Positions 32,238 through 41,694 are shown, counted from the first letter of the stretch. The stretch: DNA of 64,000 nucleotides from Vibrio sp. SCSIO 43136 (GCF_023716565.1 NZ_CP071848.1:2046001-2110000); one strand, 5' to 3'. Notes: generated by a model not told the origin, from the letters alone. Numbers and translations are program-made.

Positions 32238-33392
32238 CTAACTGGCGCTCTTTTGCCTCTGTTCAAGTGGTGATTGAAACGCTTTGACAAATTGATTACC
32301 AGCTTCGAACCCAAGCTGGTAATCATGCAAAAGTGCCTCAGGCTCACTGAGCAGCGGTGTAGACTGAAGTGGTGTTTTCGGGCAGATTTGAACCACAAAG
32401 CAGTCATCAGGCGGATTATTTAAGAACTGCTGAGTCAAAGCATAAGTTTGGTAGTGCACCATCAACATATCGGCCAACCCAGAGTCAAAATGCTCGCCAA
32501 GCAGGTGACTCAGACGGTAAACATCGCCAGAACCAAACAGCCAACGTCCCCCATCCAACGACAAAGATTTTGCGAGCTTTTGCTTCGGAAGTGACTTTTC
32601 AAACTGCCCTTTTAAAAAACCTGTCCACTCTTGCTTCCAACGTTCGACTTGCAGATCCCATTTCTCTTGAATCGTGGACACGGGCTCTCTTAGCCAAACG
32701 GGTAATGTCGGGGTTTGCTCACTGGGTGCCACATCCTGAGGCAAATTTTCACCAATGGATTCTGTTCTAATGACTACGATTAAGCGTGCTTCCTGACGCC
32801 AAGCTTGTTGTGCAGGCACTGATGCCGATATGCCACCATCGTAATACTCGATTCCATCTATTGACACAGGCTTATCATAGAGCCGAGGGATCGCACAGGT
32901 CGCAGTCAACACCTCTTTCCAATGCGGTGTAAAGATGGGTAGATATTGGTCTCTGAGGTGCACTACATCGGTGACAGAAGCGTATGCTTCTCTATCCCCC
33001 AATACCCGTTGCCCCATGTCTAAATCGAGTTTATAAGGGTAATGGCACACTTTCTCTAGTGCCCAATCAAGCCCCATCGGTTGCTTACGACGGATATAAC
33101 TTAAGGTATGAAAGAACTCCTTTTGCGTCGTGAGGTCGAGAAGAAATGCTTTGCCAAGTTCTGCTTGACGGCAAAGGTAAGCGGTAAGGTTCAGTGCACC
33201 AGCAGAAGTGCCATAAAAGGAATGGAAAGGGTCAAAGTTAGCGTAGAGAAACGCATCTAAAACACCAGCCGTAAAAATGCTACGTTGGCCGCCGCCTTGG
33301 GCGACCAAGCTGGTTTTTCCGCTCAAATAATGGCGAAAGCGAGTATCATCAAGTTGAGCGGATTGTTCGGTTACGAGCCCGTTATTGACCAC
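32238..33392 (-). CDS. Patatin-like phospholipase
   Basis: This 384-residue serine lipase of the patatin/RssA type has the oxyanion motif GGGQRS (near residue 34), the nucleophile motif GTSAG (Ser near 63) and the DGG-type catalytic aspartate in YYDGG (near 180). It resembles the YjjU branch. The C-terminal 200 residues are family specific, and no signal peptide is seen. The start is a GTG at 33392; an in-frame TAA lies a few codons upstream. It begins 12 bp after a 30-codon gene with a strong ribosome binding site, so translation may be coupled. Confidence 0.85.
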   Translation of the reverse strand: MVNNGLVTEQSAQLDDTRFRHYLSGKTSLVAQGGGQRSIFTAGVLDAFLYANFDPFHSFYGTSAGALNLTAYLCRQAELGKAFLLDLTTQKEFFHTLSYIRRKQPMGLDWALEKVCHYPYKLDLDMGQRVLGDREAYASVTDVVHLRDQYLPIFTPHWKEVLTATCAIPRLYDKPVSIDGIEYYDGGISASVPAQQAWRQEARLIVVIRTESIGENLPQDVAPSEQTPTLPVWLREPVSTIQEKWDLQVERWKQEWTGFLKGQFEKSLPKQKLAKSLSLDGGRWLFGSGDVYRLSHLLGEHFDSGLADMLMVHYQTYALTQQFLNNPPDDCFVVQICPKTPLQSTPLLSEPEALLHDYQLGFEAGNQFVKAFQSPLEQRQKSAS

Positions 33393-33404
33393 GAAGTCAG
33401 TCGC

Positions 33405-33497
33405 TTAACCTGCCCAGATCGCAATCAGACCATAGGCGACTAACACGGTAAAGATCGCTCCAACAATACCCAGAGCCATTTTCAAATCAGATTCCAT
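33405..33497 (-). CDS. Small membrane peptide, YnhF-like
   Basis: A 30-residue ORF starts MESDLKMALGIV and ends IAIWAG. It has one hydrophobic helix over residues 8-28 and a near-perfect Shine-Dalgarno sequence AGGAGG 7 bp before the ATG. The start pattern M-x-(S/T)-DLK and the length match what I recall of E. coli YnhF, a 29-residue membrane peptide of unknown role. The gene is 12 bp upstream of the patatin-like lipase start and likely cotranscribed. The reading frame, start signal and topology are seen; the family link is from memory. Confidence 0.75.
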   Translation of the reverse strand: MESDLKMALGIVGAIFTVLVAYGLIAIWAG

Positions 33498-33598
33498 ACA
33501 ACACCTCCTGTTACTTAACAAATTAATAACAGTAAAGTTTTCATTCATCAAGTTCACCGTCGATGTGATTAACCATATTGCCTATAAGGTCACAAACT

Positions 33599-33628
33599 AA
33601 ATTAGGTGAGCAAAAACTCACCTAATTT
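33599..33628 (-). terminator. Hairpin after the outer-membrane barrel gene
   Basis: A 12-bp perfect stem AAATTAGGTGAG / CTCACCTAATTT surrounds a 6-nt loop, 12 bp past the stop. The U-tract on the minus strand is only moderate. Confidence 0.65.
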
Positions 33629-33639
33629 CAATACACTAG

Positions 33640-34047
33640 TTAAAAACTAAAACGGACACCAAGCCCTGCACCCACACCCAGTTTTTTGTCTCCTAAGATA
33701 TTCCAGCCTGGAGTCAATTGAGCGTAGCCATCCCAACCTTGAGCAAATTTCCAATTAACGCCAATCGGTGTGCGAACACCACCATCCTCTCGCCAGCCAA
33801 TCCAGCCACCAGCACCAATGTACCAAGAAAGGTCCGTCTGCTGATCGATCATCTCATTGTGAAACAGGTAATCTACTGCAACACCATTATTGCCAATCGC
33901 AAAGTTGTATTTGTTGTCGTATTGGCCCAGAAAACTAAAGCCTTGGTCATAGCCAAAACCCAGTTTCAAATCTGGCTTTGAAGTGTCGTTGGCAAATGCG
34001 GGAGTCGCAGCCAAAGCCGCCACCAAAAGTGAAGTAGAGATACGCAT
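33640..34047 (-). CDS. Small secreted outer-membrane beta-barrel protein, unknown role
   Basis: The 135-residue product has a signal peptide (MRISTSLLVAALAATPAFA, cleaved before NDTS). About eight short alternating strands follow, rich in Gly, Tyr and Trp, ending in RFSF; a terminal aromatic residue is the usual outer-membrane barrel sorting signal. It resembles the small DUF3996-type barrels found in Vibrio, but I hold this loosely. AGGA lies 7 bp before the ATG. It stands alone between ptsG and the patatin group, with hairpins on both sides. Confidence 0.7.
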   Translation of the reverse strand: MRISTSLLVAALAATPAFANDTSKPDLKLGFGYDQGFSFLGQYDNKYNFAIGNNGVAVDYLFHNEMIDQQTDLSWYIGAGGWIGWREDGGVRTPIGVNWKFAQGWDGYAQLTPGWNILGDKKLGVGAGLGVRFSF

Positions 34048-34137
34048 GAACTTATCCTGTGCTCAAAGAAAAGCGTGTTTTCGCAAAATCGTCGAGTTGA
34101 GTAAAGAGCCCCTGCGTCAGTTGTTTGTCAATTCCAT

Positions 34138-34166
34138 AAAAAAAGAAGGCCGAAGCCTTCTTTTTC
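34138..34166 (-). terminator. Terminator after ptsG
   Basis: AAAAGAAGGC / GCCTTCTTTT with loop CGAA has A- and T-runs on either side and lies about 30 bp past the ptsG stop. Confidence 0.85.
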
Positions 34167-34197
34167 ACTATAGGGGAATTAATGAGTTTAGTAGGGA

Positions 34198-35631
34198 TTA
34201 ACCGTTGTTACGGATCCACTCATCCATGTCTGTTTTAAGGTTGTCAGACTTAGTACCGAAGATAGCTTGAACGCCACCAGATACTACAACCACGCCTGCC
34301 GCACCAAGTTGCTTAAGCTTGTCTTGGTTAACTGCTTCAGTTTCAGCAACAGATACACGTAGACGAGTGATACAAGCGTCTAGACCTGTGATGTTTTGCT
34401 TACCACCGAATGCTGCAACAAGCTCGCCCGCTAGCTCAGAGCCAGAAGCTACAGAAGCAGATTCTTCAGTTTCGTCTTCACGACCTGGAGTCTTAAGGTC
34501 CATTGCTGTGATTACTGCACGGAACACGAAGTAGTAAATCGCTGCGTAAACAAGACCACAACCAACCATCAGCATGATGTTCTGAGAGTTACCAGACAGA
34601 ACAGTGAAGTCGATTAGACCGTGTGAGAACGATGTACCGTGTACGATACCGAACATGTTAGTCACAACGAATGCAGAACCCGCTAGTAGTGCGTGGATTG
34701 CGTACAGTACAGGAGCAACGAATAGGAATGAGAATTCGATTGGCTCAGTGATACCAGTTAGGAACGAAGTTAATGCAGCAGATGCCATGATACCCATAAC
34801 TTTCGCACGGTTTTCTGGCTTAGCACAGTGAGCGATAGCGATAGCAGCGGCAGGTAGACCGAACATCTTGAACATGTAACCACCCGCTAGTTGACCGAAG
34901 CCATTACCAGCAGCACGAGATGCTTCATCAGCAACTAGGTAACAAGTTAGAACACCAGTCTGAGCATCACCAGCAGCGTTCACACAAGAACCTGCTTCGA
35001 AGAAGAATGGTACGTTCCAAACGTGGTGTAGGCCGAATGGGATTAGAGAACGTTCAACAATACCGTAGATACCGAACGCTAGCTCTGGGTTTTGGTTTGC
35101 AGCCCAGTGAGAGAACGAAGCGATAGCGCCACCGATTGGAGGCCATACGATAGAAAGTACAAGACCAAGACCGATCGCAGCAAAGCCTGTGATGATTGGC
35201 ACAGCACGCTTACCAGCGAAGAAGCCCAGGTACTCTGGAAGTTGGATTTTGAAGAAACGGTTGAATGCCCAAGCAGCAACACCACCGACAAGGATACCAC
35301 CTAGTACACCTGTATCGATTTTTTCAACGCCCATAACACCAGCCATAACACCTAGTGTTGCAGTCATGATGCCGTAACCAACGATTGCAGCAAGACCTGC
35401 TACACCGTCGTTGTTAGTGAAGCCAAGTGCTACACCAACAGCAAATAGAAGTGCCATCTGGCCAAATACAGAGCCACCAGCTTGTTCCATTAGATTAGAT
35501 ACGATTTCTGGGATGAAACCTAGGTCGGCAGCACCAACACCAAGTAGGATACCTGCTACTGGAAGTACTGATACTGGTAGCATCAGTGACTTACCAACTT
35601 TTTGCAGGTTAGCAAAAAGGTTCTTAAACAT
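34198..35631 (-). CDS. ptsG: Glucose-specific PTS enzyme IIBC
   Basis: PtsG imports glucose and phosphorylates it in the PTS system. Residues 1-370 form the membrane IIC domain with about ten hydrophobic segments and the conserved [15 protein letters not shown] sequence. Residues 395-477 form the IIB domain, with phospho-cysteine in [10 protein letters not shown]. The ATG at 35631 gives 477 residues, the same as E. coli PtsG, and follows CAGGAGC at 8 bp. The predicted extra 29 residues upstream are leader. A ptsG position next to the holB-ycfH row is shared with E. coli. Confidence 0.95.
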   Translation of the reverse strand: MFKNLFANLQKVGKSLMLPVSVLPVAGILLGVGAADLGFIPEIVSNLMEQAGGSVFGQMALLFAVGVALGFTNNDGVAGLAAIVGYGIMTATLGVMAGVMGVEKIDTGVLGGILVGGVAAWAFNRFFKIQLPEYLGFFAGKRAVPIITGFAAIGLGLVLSIVWPPIGGAIASFSHWAANQNPELAFGIYGIVERSLIPFGLHHVWNVPFFFEAGSCVNAAGDAQTGVLTCYLVADEASRAAGNGFGQLAGGYMFKMFGLPAAAIAIAHCAKPENRAKVMGIMASAALTSFLTGITEPIEFSFLFVAPVLYAIHALLAGSAFVVTNMFGIVHGTSFSHGLIDFTVLSGNSQNIMLMVGCGLVYAAIYYFVFRAVITAMDLKTPGREDETEESASVASGSELAGELVAAFGGKQNITGLDACITRLRVSVAETEAVNQDKLKQLGAAGVVVVSGGVQAIFGTKSDNLKTDMDEWIRNNG

Positions 35632-35665
35632 ATTATATGCTCCTGAAAGATTATTAGTATTTCTT

Positions 35666-35696
35666 GCAACCTGACGGCACACCCCCGTAGCCTTGC
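35666..35696 (-). other. Possible structured leader hairpin of ptsG
   Basis: On the minus strand GCAAGGCTACGG pairs partly with CCGTCAGGTTGC: 4 bp, a 4x4 internal loop, 4 bp, then a G-rich loop. It lies 35-65 bp before the ATG in sequence far more GC-rich than the AT-rich region around it. It does not fit a riboswitch that I know. It could be an RNA element or chance. Confidence 0.35.
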
Positions 35697-35762
35697 TTAC
35701 CCGCCATAGCTCGTGCAATACACGTGTATAAGCTTAGTAAACATGTCAGATTGCAAAGGAAT

Positions 35763-35781
35763 TAATTCCTAAAAAGAATTA
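35763..35781. promoter_or_regulatory. Candidate Mlc/NagC-type operator of ptsG
   Basis: TAATTC-N7-GAATTA is a perfect 6-bp inverted repeat 130 bp before the ptsG ATG. ROK repressors of the Mlc/NagC type bind AT-rich palindromes of similar outline. The mlc gene nearby supports the idea, but the match to the published consensus is only partial. Confidence 0.4.
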
Positions 35782-35803
35782 TATTTTCCGCCTCAAAATA
35801 TAT

Positions 35804-35819
35804 CGTGATTCAACTCACC
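35804..35819. promoter_or_regulatory. Candidate CRP site of ptsG
   Basis: CGTGA-N6-TCACC matches 8 of the 10 core positions of the CRP consensus TGTGA-N6-TCACA. It lies 173 bp before the ATG and 22 bp upstream of the candidate Mlc site. E. coli ptsG is likewise CRP-activated and Mlc-repressed. Confidence 0.5.
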
Positions 35820-36065
35820 ATTCCTAGCCAGTAGTGAAATTTAGTTTCAAAACAAGTTCTAGATCACAACAGCGTACAGTAGCCGATTAAGCAATTATCA
35901 GAGTAAGATATTGATAATTAAACACATAGTGTATTTTCCGTAGAATTGCCTATGTAAATAACTAGAACTAGTTTGTTATTTTACGTAACAAAATTACATT
36001 TAGCAGAAATTGCGCCTAATTTGGCCAACATAATTAGTAAACATTAAAACCAAAGCTTTAAATGT

Positions 36066-36097
36066 AAAAAAGAGAGCCTAAGCTCTCATTTTTTATT
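36066..36097 (-). terminator. Terminator after ycfH
   Basis: GAGAGC / GCTCTC with loop CTAA is flanked by A- and T-runs and ends the long leftward fab-holB-ycfH row. Confidence 0.85.
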
Positions 36098-36120
36098 CAG
36101 TCTCGAAGTTGATTCAATTT

Positions 36121-36888
36121 TTAACGCAAAAAAAGTTCATTGAAGTTCAGAGTGGTCTGTTTGGCCACTTCGCCTAACCCTACCCCCTTCAATTGGGCAA
36201 TGTATTGTGCAACCTCTACCACATACGCTGGTTGATTCTCCTTACCACGATGAGGAACTGGCGCTAAATAAGGCGAATCCGTTTCAATCAGCAATCTATC
36301 TAAAGGCAGTGCAGATACCACCTCTTTTAGCTCTGTAGCGGCTCGGAAGGTCACTATGCCTGAAATCGAGATATAGAAGCCTAGATCCATTGCCGCTTTT
36401 GCAAAGTCCAGATCTTCGGTAAAACAGTGGATAACCCCACCGCATCTCTCTGCTTGCCCCTCACGTAAAATAGACAGTGTTTCCGGACGAGCATTGCGGG
36501 TATGGATTATCAGTGGTTTATCTACTTCAGTAGCAATACTAACTTGTGCTTCAAAACATTTTAGCTGTAGAGCTTTCGTCTCTGGTTTGTAATGAAAATC
36601 TAAGCCGGTTTCGCCGATAGCGACCACTTTTTGGTGCTGGGCATAGGTCCGCATACGCTCAGGGTCAAATGGGCTTTCTACATCCAATGGATGCACACCA
36701 CAAGACGCAAAAACGTTATCGAAAGGAGCAATCATCTCCATCATGTTTTCGAAACTGTCTAAGGTTACACCGACAGATAAAAGTTTTTCTACGTTCGCCT
36801 GTTTGGCCTTTGCGACAACATCTTCAATCCCTTGGTGTAAGTCCTGATAATCCAACTTATCAAGGTGACAATGTGAATCAACAAACAT
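36121..36888 (-). CDS. ycfH: TatD-family metal-dependent hydrolase YcfH
   Basis: This is a TIM-barrel metallohydrolase of the TatD family. Metal ligands are in DSHCHLD (residues 4-10), GETGLDFHY (Glu near 90), HTRNA, HCFTED and ETDSPYLAP (Asp near 203). Family members have DNase activity; the exact role of YcfH is not settled. The 255 residues are normal. It overlaps holB by 11 bp and is the last gene of the row, as in E. coli. Confidence 0.93.
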   Translation of the reverse strand: MFVDSHCHLDKLDYQDLHQGIEDVVAKAKQANVEKLLSVGVTLDSFENMMEMIAPFDNVFASCGVHPLDVESPFDPERMRTYAQHQKVVAIGETGLDFHYKPETKALQLKCFEAQVSIATEVDKPLIIHTRNARPETLSILREGQAERCGGVIHCFTEDLDFAKAAMDLGFYISISGIVTFRAATELKEVVSALPLDRLLIETDSPYLAPVPHRGKENQPAYVVEVAQYIAQLKGVGLGEVAKQTTLNFNELFLR

Positions 36889-37834
36889 CTTTTTTACCGT
36901 GTAATTTAAATAGCCAGTCGTGGACCAGCAGTTCTTGATTGAGCCCTGGGAACTGAGTTAACTGCGCCACTAGCTCATTGAGGCTGACCATCGCCTGATA
37001 GGCACTATTATAGCTTAGCGAGCTAGCGAGCCCTTGAAGCTCTGCGTCAACCAAACCAAAGTGGTGTTTTTGCAGTTTTAACAGCAGGTAGCTTAACCAT
37101 TGCAGCTGCTCAAGTGTTGACTCCTTAAGTAACTTCCACACCGGAGCGGGGTCTGCCAATGGTGACTCTAAATAGCGCTGTATCGCTGCAATCAACTGCT
37201 GATACTGCTTGTCTTTGCCAGACTGATAGAACTCAAATACCTCAAGGGGAGCACCATGATTTAACACAATGGCGTCATCACTCACCTTATGAAGGTCTTG
37301 CGTCTTTAGCCAACTCAAACACTCTTGAGTCGATGGAACTTCTACACGCCAGCACTGACAACGACTCACAATCGTTGCTAGTAGTGCTGGTTTGTTTTGA
37401 GTCACCAACAGGAAAATACAATCTTGTGCAGGCTCTTCTAACGTCTTTAATAAAGCATTAGAAGCGGACTCATTCATCGCTTCCGCAGGAGAGATTATGA
37501 TCAAACGTTTTCCCCCTAACTGGGAGGACTCCTGCGCCCAGCGATTACACTGCCGGATCTGATCAACGGTGATCGCTTTGCCTACTTTCTCTGGCTGCAT
37601 CCAGTGAATATCTGGATGCACCTTGGCTTTAGCAAGTTCACAATTGTGGCAAAAGCCGCACGCTTCACCGTCACTACTGTTGCAGGCGAGCGCTTGAGTG
37701 AAATGCTCCACCAACTGCTCAACACCGAGCCCTTTGCTTGACTCAAGCAACAGCGCCCCAGTCATTCGGTTATTGCTAAGTACCTGCTTCCACGAATCTG
37801 CCAGCGGTGTAAGCCACGGATAGGTTAATGCCAT
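36878..37834 (-). CDS. holB: DNA polymerase III delta' subunit
   Basis: HolB is the delta' subunit of the clamp loader that places the beta clamp on DNA. The 318-residue protein has the zinc-binding cysteines (CNSSDGEACGFCHNCELA), a degenerate P-loop region (LLESSKGLGVEQL), as expected for delta', and the SNALLKTLEEP sensor motif. It starts 5 bp after tmk and overlaps ycfH, so the three are coupled. Confidence 0.94.
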   Translation of the reverse strand: MALTYPWLTPLADSWKQVLSNNRMTGALLLESSKGLGVEQLVEHFTQALACNSSDGEACGFCHNCELAKAKVHPDIHWMQPEKVGKAITVDQIRQCNRWAQESSQLGGKRLIIISPAEAMNESASNALLKTLEEPAQDCIFLLVTQNKPALLATIVSRCQCWRVEVPSTQECLSWLKTQDLHKVSDDAIVLNHGAPLEVFEFYQSGKDKQYQQLIAAIQRYLESPLADPAPVWKLLKESTLEQLQWLSYLLLKLQKHHFGLVDAELQGLASSLSYNSAYQAMVSLNELVAQLTQFPGLNQELLVHDWLFKLHGKKDVC

Positions 37835-37839
37835 ATCGA

Positions 37840-38475
37840 TTAACCTTGCAGCTCAAGCCACTGAGATAACCCAGAGCAGATATCCGCTGATACTTTATCG
37901 ATCGTTTGAGAAGCGTCAATGATGATCGCATTGTCATCATTTTGTGTCAGCTCAAGGTAACGCTGGCGTGCTCGATCAAAGAAGCTGATATCCATCTGTT
38001 CGATACGGTCTAGCTCGCCACGGCCTCGCGCCCTTTCTAGGCCCAAACGTGGGTCGATATCTAAATAGATAGTCAGATCTGGGGTAAAGTCACCAAGCGC
38101 TAAGTCTTTTAACGACTGCATGGTTTGAGCCGGAATTTGTCGACCACCGCCTTGGTAGGCTTGTGATGAAAGGTCATGACGATCACCTACCACCCATTGA
38201 CCTTGTGCAAGCGCTGGCTTAATCACTGTTTCTACCAACTGAACTCGAGCGGCATACATCAGCATCAGTTCAGAGATGTCTTGCAGCTCTTCACCATCGT
38301 GAGACTCTTTAACCAAAGCTCGCATTTTTTCAGCCAGTGCTGTTCCACCCGGTTCGCGAGTTTGAGTGATGGCGTCGATACCATGCTGACGTAATGTCTC
38401 CAAGATATTACTAATGGCGCTACTTTTACCTGCACCCTCAAGGCCTTCGATTACGATAAATTTGGCTTGGCTCAT
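37840..38475 (-). CDS. tmk: Thymidylate kinase
   Basis: Tmk phosphorylates dTMP to dTDP. The P-loop is [10 protein letters not shown] (near residue 10), the DRY-like motif is [15 protein letters not shown], and the lid has [12 protein letters not shown]. The 211 residues are typical. Its start overlaps the mltG stop by 4 bp. Confidence 0.96.
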   Translation of the reverse strand: MSQAKFIVIEGLEGAGKSSAISNILETLRQHGIDAITQTREPGGTALAEKMRALVKESHDGEELQDISELMLMYAARVQLVETVIKPALAQGQWVVGDRHDLSSQAYQGGGRQIPAQTMQSLKDLALGDFTPDLTIYLDIDPRLGLERARGRGELDRIEQMDISFFDRARQRYLELTQNDDNAIIIDASQTIDKVSADICSGLSQWLELQG

Positions 38476-39488
38476 TTTTTACTTCTTAATACTTTTAAAT
38501 AGGCTCGAACAGCGCGGTTATGCTCTGCAAGAGACTTTGAAAATACGTGACCACCGTGGCCGCTCGCAACAAAATAAAGATAGTTGCTTTTCTCAGGGTT
38601 CACCGATGCAATGATAGACGCAGGTCCTGCCATTGCAATTGGTGTCGGCGGCAGTCCTTTTATTGTATATGTGTTGTACGGCGTGGGCGTACGCAAATCT
38701 TTTTTGCGAATGTTGCCGTCATAGGCATCACCCATACCGTAAATAACGGTTGGGTCAGTCTGTAAACGCATGCCTCGATTTAAGCGATTGACGAATACCG
38801 AGGAGACTCGCTCTCGCTCTTCATCAATCGCCGTTTCTTTCTCAATAATGGAAGCCAGGATCAGTGCTTCGTAACTGTTTTTTAGCGGAAGATCTTTCTG
38901 GCGCTCATCCCAAGCATTTTCTAACGTTTGCGCAAGCTTATCGAATGCTCGCTGATAGATGTCTAAGTCGCTGGTACCAGCAGTATAGTGATAGGTCTCA
39001 GCCAGAAATAATCCTTCTAGTTTACTGTGTTTCGAACCTAGAGCTTTAGCAATCTCTTCTTCACTCATATCAGCAGTGGCATGCTCGATATGTTCCGTTT
39101 GAGCCAGTTGTTCTCGCCACTCGGAAAAACGGCTTCCCTCAACAAAGGTGATCGCAAACTGGTGCTCTTTACCTTCGGCAAGAAGATGAAGCATCTGAGC
39201 CAAAGTTTTGCCTTCTGGCATCATAAATGTGCCCGCTTTTACTTTCACCAACTCAGGGTGAAGGCGAGCCACTATACGGCGAAAATCCGTCGGTTTAATC
39301 CAGTTTTCTTGCTCAAACTGATTGAGTAAGCCGTGAAAGCTGGTACCTGACTTCACGGTGATCAGTGTCGGCTCATCAATGCTCACTGGCTGATTAACAT
39401 AAACCTCAACTTGCTGCTTGGCATAGAAAACACCGCCAGCGGCGACAACAGCCATCAACACAATGGCAATAAAGAGTTTTTTTAACAC
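38472..39488 (-). CDS. mltG: Endolytic peptidoglycan transglycosylase MltG
   Basis: MltG (YceG) cuts nascent glycan strands at the inner membrane and sets their length. One membrane helix (residues 5-22) is followed by a periplasmic LysM-like region and the YceG domain. The catalytic glutamate is in [14 protein letters not shown], and downstream [11 protein letters not shown] and [17 protein letters not shown] are signatures. The 338 residues match the family. It overlaps pabC by 7 bp and tmk by 4 bp. Confidence 0.95.
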   Translation of the reverse strand: MLKKLFIAIVLMAVVAAGGVFYAKQQVEVYVNQPVSIDEPTLITVKSGTSFHGLLNQFEQENWIKPTDFRRIVARLHPELVKVKAGTFMMPEGKTLAQMLHLLAEGKEHQFAITFVEGSRFSEWREQLAQTEHIEHATADMSEEEIAKALGSKHSKLEGLFLAETYHYTAGTSDLDIYQRAFDKLAQTLENAWDERQKDLPLKNSYEALILASIIEKETAIDEERERVSSVFVNRLNRGMRLQTDPTVIYGMGDAYDGNIRKKDLRTPTPYNTYTIKGLPPTPIAMAGPASIIASVNPEKSNYLYFVASGHGGHVFSKSLAEHNRAVRAYLKVLRSKK

Positions 39489-40291
39489 GTCGAAAGTTTC
39501 TCCTGAAGTTGGCGTGTTATTGCGTCTATCGCAAAGCGATAGCCATCAATGGAAGAAATAGGAACTATCTCCATCAAGGAGTTGGTCATCCAAACCGTCT
39601 TAGCCTGCATGAGATCGCCGAGCATAAAGTGATCCACTTTCACTTCAACACCCATTTGCTTTAAAAGAGTCAGAACTTGGCGTCGCATGACCCCTGCTAC
39701 TCCACAGCTACGTAAGTCAGGGGTACATACTTGACCTTGGGCATTCACCCAGAAAAGATTGGCAATACTGGTTTCGATCACTCGCTCATCGATATCGAGG
39801 ACTACCGTATCGAGTTCACCTTGATCTTGCGCATCGGCTTTAATTAGCACTTGCTCAAGGCGGTTATTATGTTTGTGACCCGCCAGTATCGGTTGGTGAC
39901 CCAGTTTAACACGGCTCACTCCTAGGGCGACGCCCACTTGTTGCCAGCGTTGATAGTGATTAGGGTAAGCGAAATCGTTAACCGTCACTTGAGTCTCGCC
40001 AGCGCCGTCAATTCCGTAACCGCGACTACCTGCACCACGGCAAACATGCACCTTTATCCCACCAAGTGTCATTGATTGCGCCAGTTGTTCAATCCAAGTC
40101 AATACTTGTGTCCATTCCGGCTCGTCAATTCGAAGCACTTTAAGGCATGCACTCATACGTTGACGATGAAAATCCCACAACTGGGGCTTACCTTCACGGA
40201 CCAAAATGGTACTAAAACAGCCATCACCGTATTGAAAACTACGATTAGATATAGAAACGTGGTCGCTAGCCACTCCATTGACGAGAAACAT
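39482..40291 (-). CDS. pabC: 4-amino-4-deoxychorismate lyase
   Basis: PabC releases pyruvate from aminodeoxychorismate to give p-aminobenzoate for folate. It is a fold-type IV PLP enzyme. Typical parts are NRSFQYGDGCF near the start, the lysine region GHKHNNRLEQVLIK, and ETSIANLFWV. The 269 residues are normal. A strong terminator after fabF lies just upstream, so pabC probably starts a new transcript leading through mltG, tmk, holB and ycfH. Confidence 0.94.
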   Translation of the reverse strand: MFLVNGVASDHVSISNRSFQYGDGCFSTILVREGKPQLWDFHRQRMSACLKVLRIDEPEWTQVLTWIEQLAQSMTLGGIKVHVCRGAGSRGYGIDGAGETQVTVNDFAYPNHYQRWQQVGVALGVSRVKLGHQPILAGHKHNNRLEQVLIKADAQDQGELDTVVLDIDERVIETSIANLFWVNAQGQVCTPDLRSCGVAGVMRRQVLTLLKQMGVEVKVDHFMLGDLMQAKTVWMTNSLMEIVPISSIDGYRFAIDAITRQLQEKLSTC

Positions 40292-40310
40292 AGGGCTCCA
40301 AAAAATGAAA

Positions 40311-40341
40311 AAGCGGCTTAATGCTATGCATTAAGCCGCTT
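40311..40341 (-). terminator. Terminator between fabF and pabC
   Basis: A 14-bp perfect stem AAGCGGCTTAATGC / GCATTAAGCCGCTT with a 3-nt loop runs into TTTTTC on the minus strand. It sits between the fabF stop (40360) and the pabC start (40291). Confidence 0.88.
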
Positions 40342-40359
40342 GATGACAATACCTAAAGA

Positions 40360-41604
40360 TTAAATCTTCTTAAATAGAAGTGAACCGTTAGTACCACCAA
40401 AACCGAAAGAGTTACAGATGGCGTATTCTATCTCAACTTCACGCATGGTGTTTGGCACAAGATCAAAATCTTCAGTGCCTTCGTCTGGATTCTCTAGGTT
40501 GATCGTTGGTGGAACTTTCTGATCAACAAGACTCATAGCAGTGATGATAGCTTCTACAGAACCCGCCGCACCTAAAAGGTGTCCAGTCATTGATTTGGTT
40601 GAAGAAACCAATGCCGTTTTGATGCCCTCTTCACCTAGTGCACGACGGATACCTTTCAGCTCCGCAATGTCACCAGCAGGTGTTGAAGTACCATGAGCGT
40701 TTACGTAACCGATTTGCTCGCCAGTCACGCCTGCATCACGCATCGCCGCTTCCATCGCCAGAGCACCACCTGAACCGTCAGTGCTTGGAGAAGTCATGTG
40801 GTACGCATCACCACTCATACCAAAGCCAACGAGCTCACAGTAGATCTTAGCGCCACGTGCTTTCGCATGTTCGTACTCTTCCAGTACCATCATGCCAGCA
40901 CCGTCACCTAGAACAAAGCCATCACGGTCTTTATCCCAAGGGCGAGATGCGCCTTGTGGGTTCTCGTTGTTGGTAGACAACGCTTTCGCCGCACCAAAAC
41001 CACCCATACCTAGCGGTGTAGACGCTTTCTCTGCACCACCAGCAACCATAGCTTCTGCATCACCGTATGCAATCATACGTGCTGCGTGGCCAATGTTGTG
41101 AAGACCTGTAGTACATGCTGTAGAAATAGCGATGTTTGGGCCACGTAGACCTTTCATGATCGATAGGTGACCTGCGATCATGTTTACGATGGTTGAAGGT
41201 ACGAAGAAAGGACTGATTTTACGCGGACCTTTTTCGGTCAGCGCAGTATGGCCTGCTTCAATCAGACCTAAACCACCAATACCAGAACCAATCGCCACAC
41301 CAACACGTGGGCCGTTTTCTTCATTGATAGTAAGACCTGAGTCGTCTAGGGCTTGAATACCCGCAGCGATACCGTACTGGATGAACAAATCCATTTTACG
41401 GGCGTCTTTTTTAGACATGTACTCTTCGCAGTTAAAGTCTTTTACTTGACCTGCGAAACGAGTCGAGAATTCTGTGGTATCAAAATGTTCGATATTCGAG
41501 ATACCGCTTTGCCCTGCTAGCAGAGCGTTCCAGGATGATTCAACTGAGTTGCCTAGAGGAGACAACATCCCCATGCCGGTGACAACTACACGACGTTTGG
41601 ACAC
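40360..41604 (-). CDS. fabF: 3-oxoacyl-ACP synthase II
   Basis: FabF (KAS II) condenses malonyl-ACP with acyl-ACP and sets the temperature-dependent cis-vaccenate level. The Cys-His-His triad is visible: Cys in [12 protein letters not shown] (near 163), His in [11 protein letters not shown] (near 303) and His in [12 protein letters not shown] (near 340). The 414 residues match E. coli. It follows acpP after a hairpin that could reduce its transcription relative to acpP. Confidence 0.97.
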   Translation of the reverse strand: MSKRRVVVTGMGMLSPLGNSVESSWNALLAGQSGISNIEHFDTTEFSTRFAGQVKDFNCEEYMSKKDARKMDLFIQYGIAAGIQALDDSGLTINEENGPRVGVAIGSGIGGLGLIEAGHTALTEKGPRKISPFFVPSTIVNMIAGHLSIMKGLRGPNIAISTACTTGLHNIGHAARMIAYGDAEAMVAGGAEKASTPLGMGGFGAAKALSTNNENPQGASRPWDKDRDGFVLGDGAGMMVLEEYEHAKARGAKIYCELVGFGMSGDAYHMTSPSTDGSGGALAMEAAMRDAGVTGEQIGYVNAHGTSTPAGDIAELKGIRRALGEEGIKTALVSSTKSMTGHLLGAAGSVEAIITAMSLVDQKVPPTINLENPDEGTEDFDLVPNTMREVEIEYAICNSFGFGGTNGSLLFKKI

Positions 41605-41652
41605 GATCTTATACTCCGGGATTGTTAGACTAGAAATGATGAAAGGATGCTA

Positions 41653-41684
41653 TAAAAAACTCAGGCGGTCTAGATGACCGCCTG
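41653..41684 (-). terminator. Hairpin between acpP and fabF (terminator or attenuator)
   Basis: CAGGCGGTC / GACCGCCTG with loop TAGAT is followed on the minus strand by GAGTTTTTTATA. It starts 10 bp after the acpP stop and would let most transcripts end after acpP. Confidence 0.78.
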
Positions 41685-41694
41685 GAAGTGCAAA

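Larger units (their letters stand above)
35632..36120. other. Intergenic control region between ptsG and ycfH (489 bp)
   Basis: This stretch contains the ptsG leader, candidate Mlc- and CRP-type sites (listed separately), about 250 bp of very AT-rich sequence without an ORF, and the ycfH terminator at 36066-36097. I see no RNA gene. Confidence 0.6.

Noticed and set aside
35640..35730. c-di-GMP-I (GEMM) riboswitch upstream of ptsG, suggested by GCAAGGCTACGGG
   Set aside because: The GAAA tetraloop, the preceding GGCAAACC-like segment and the second helix are absent; only a short string resembles the motif.
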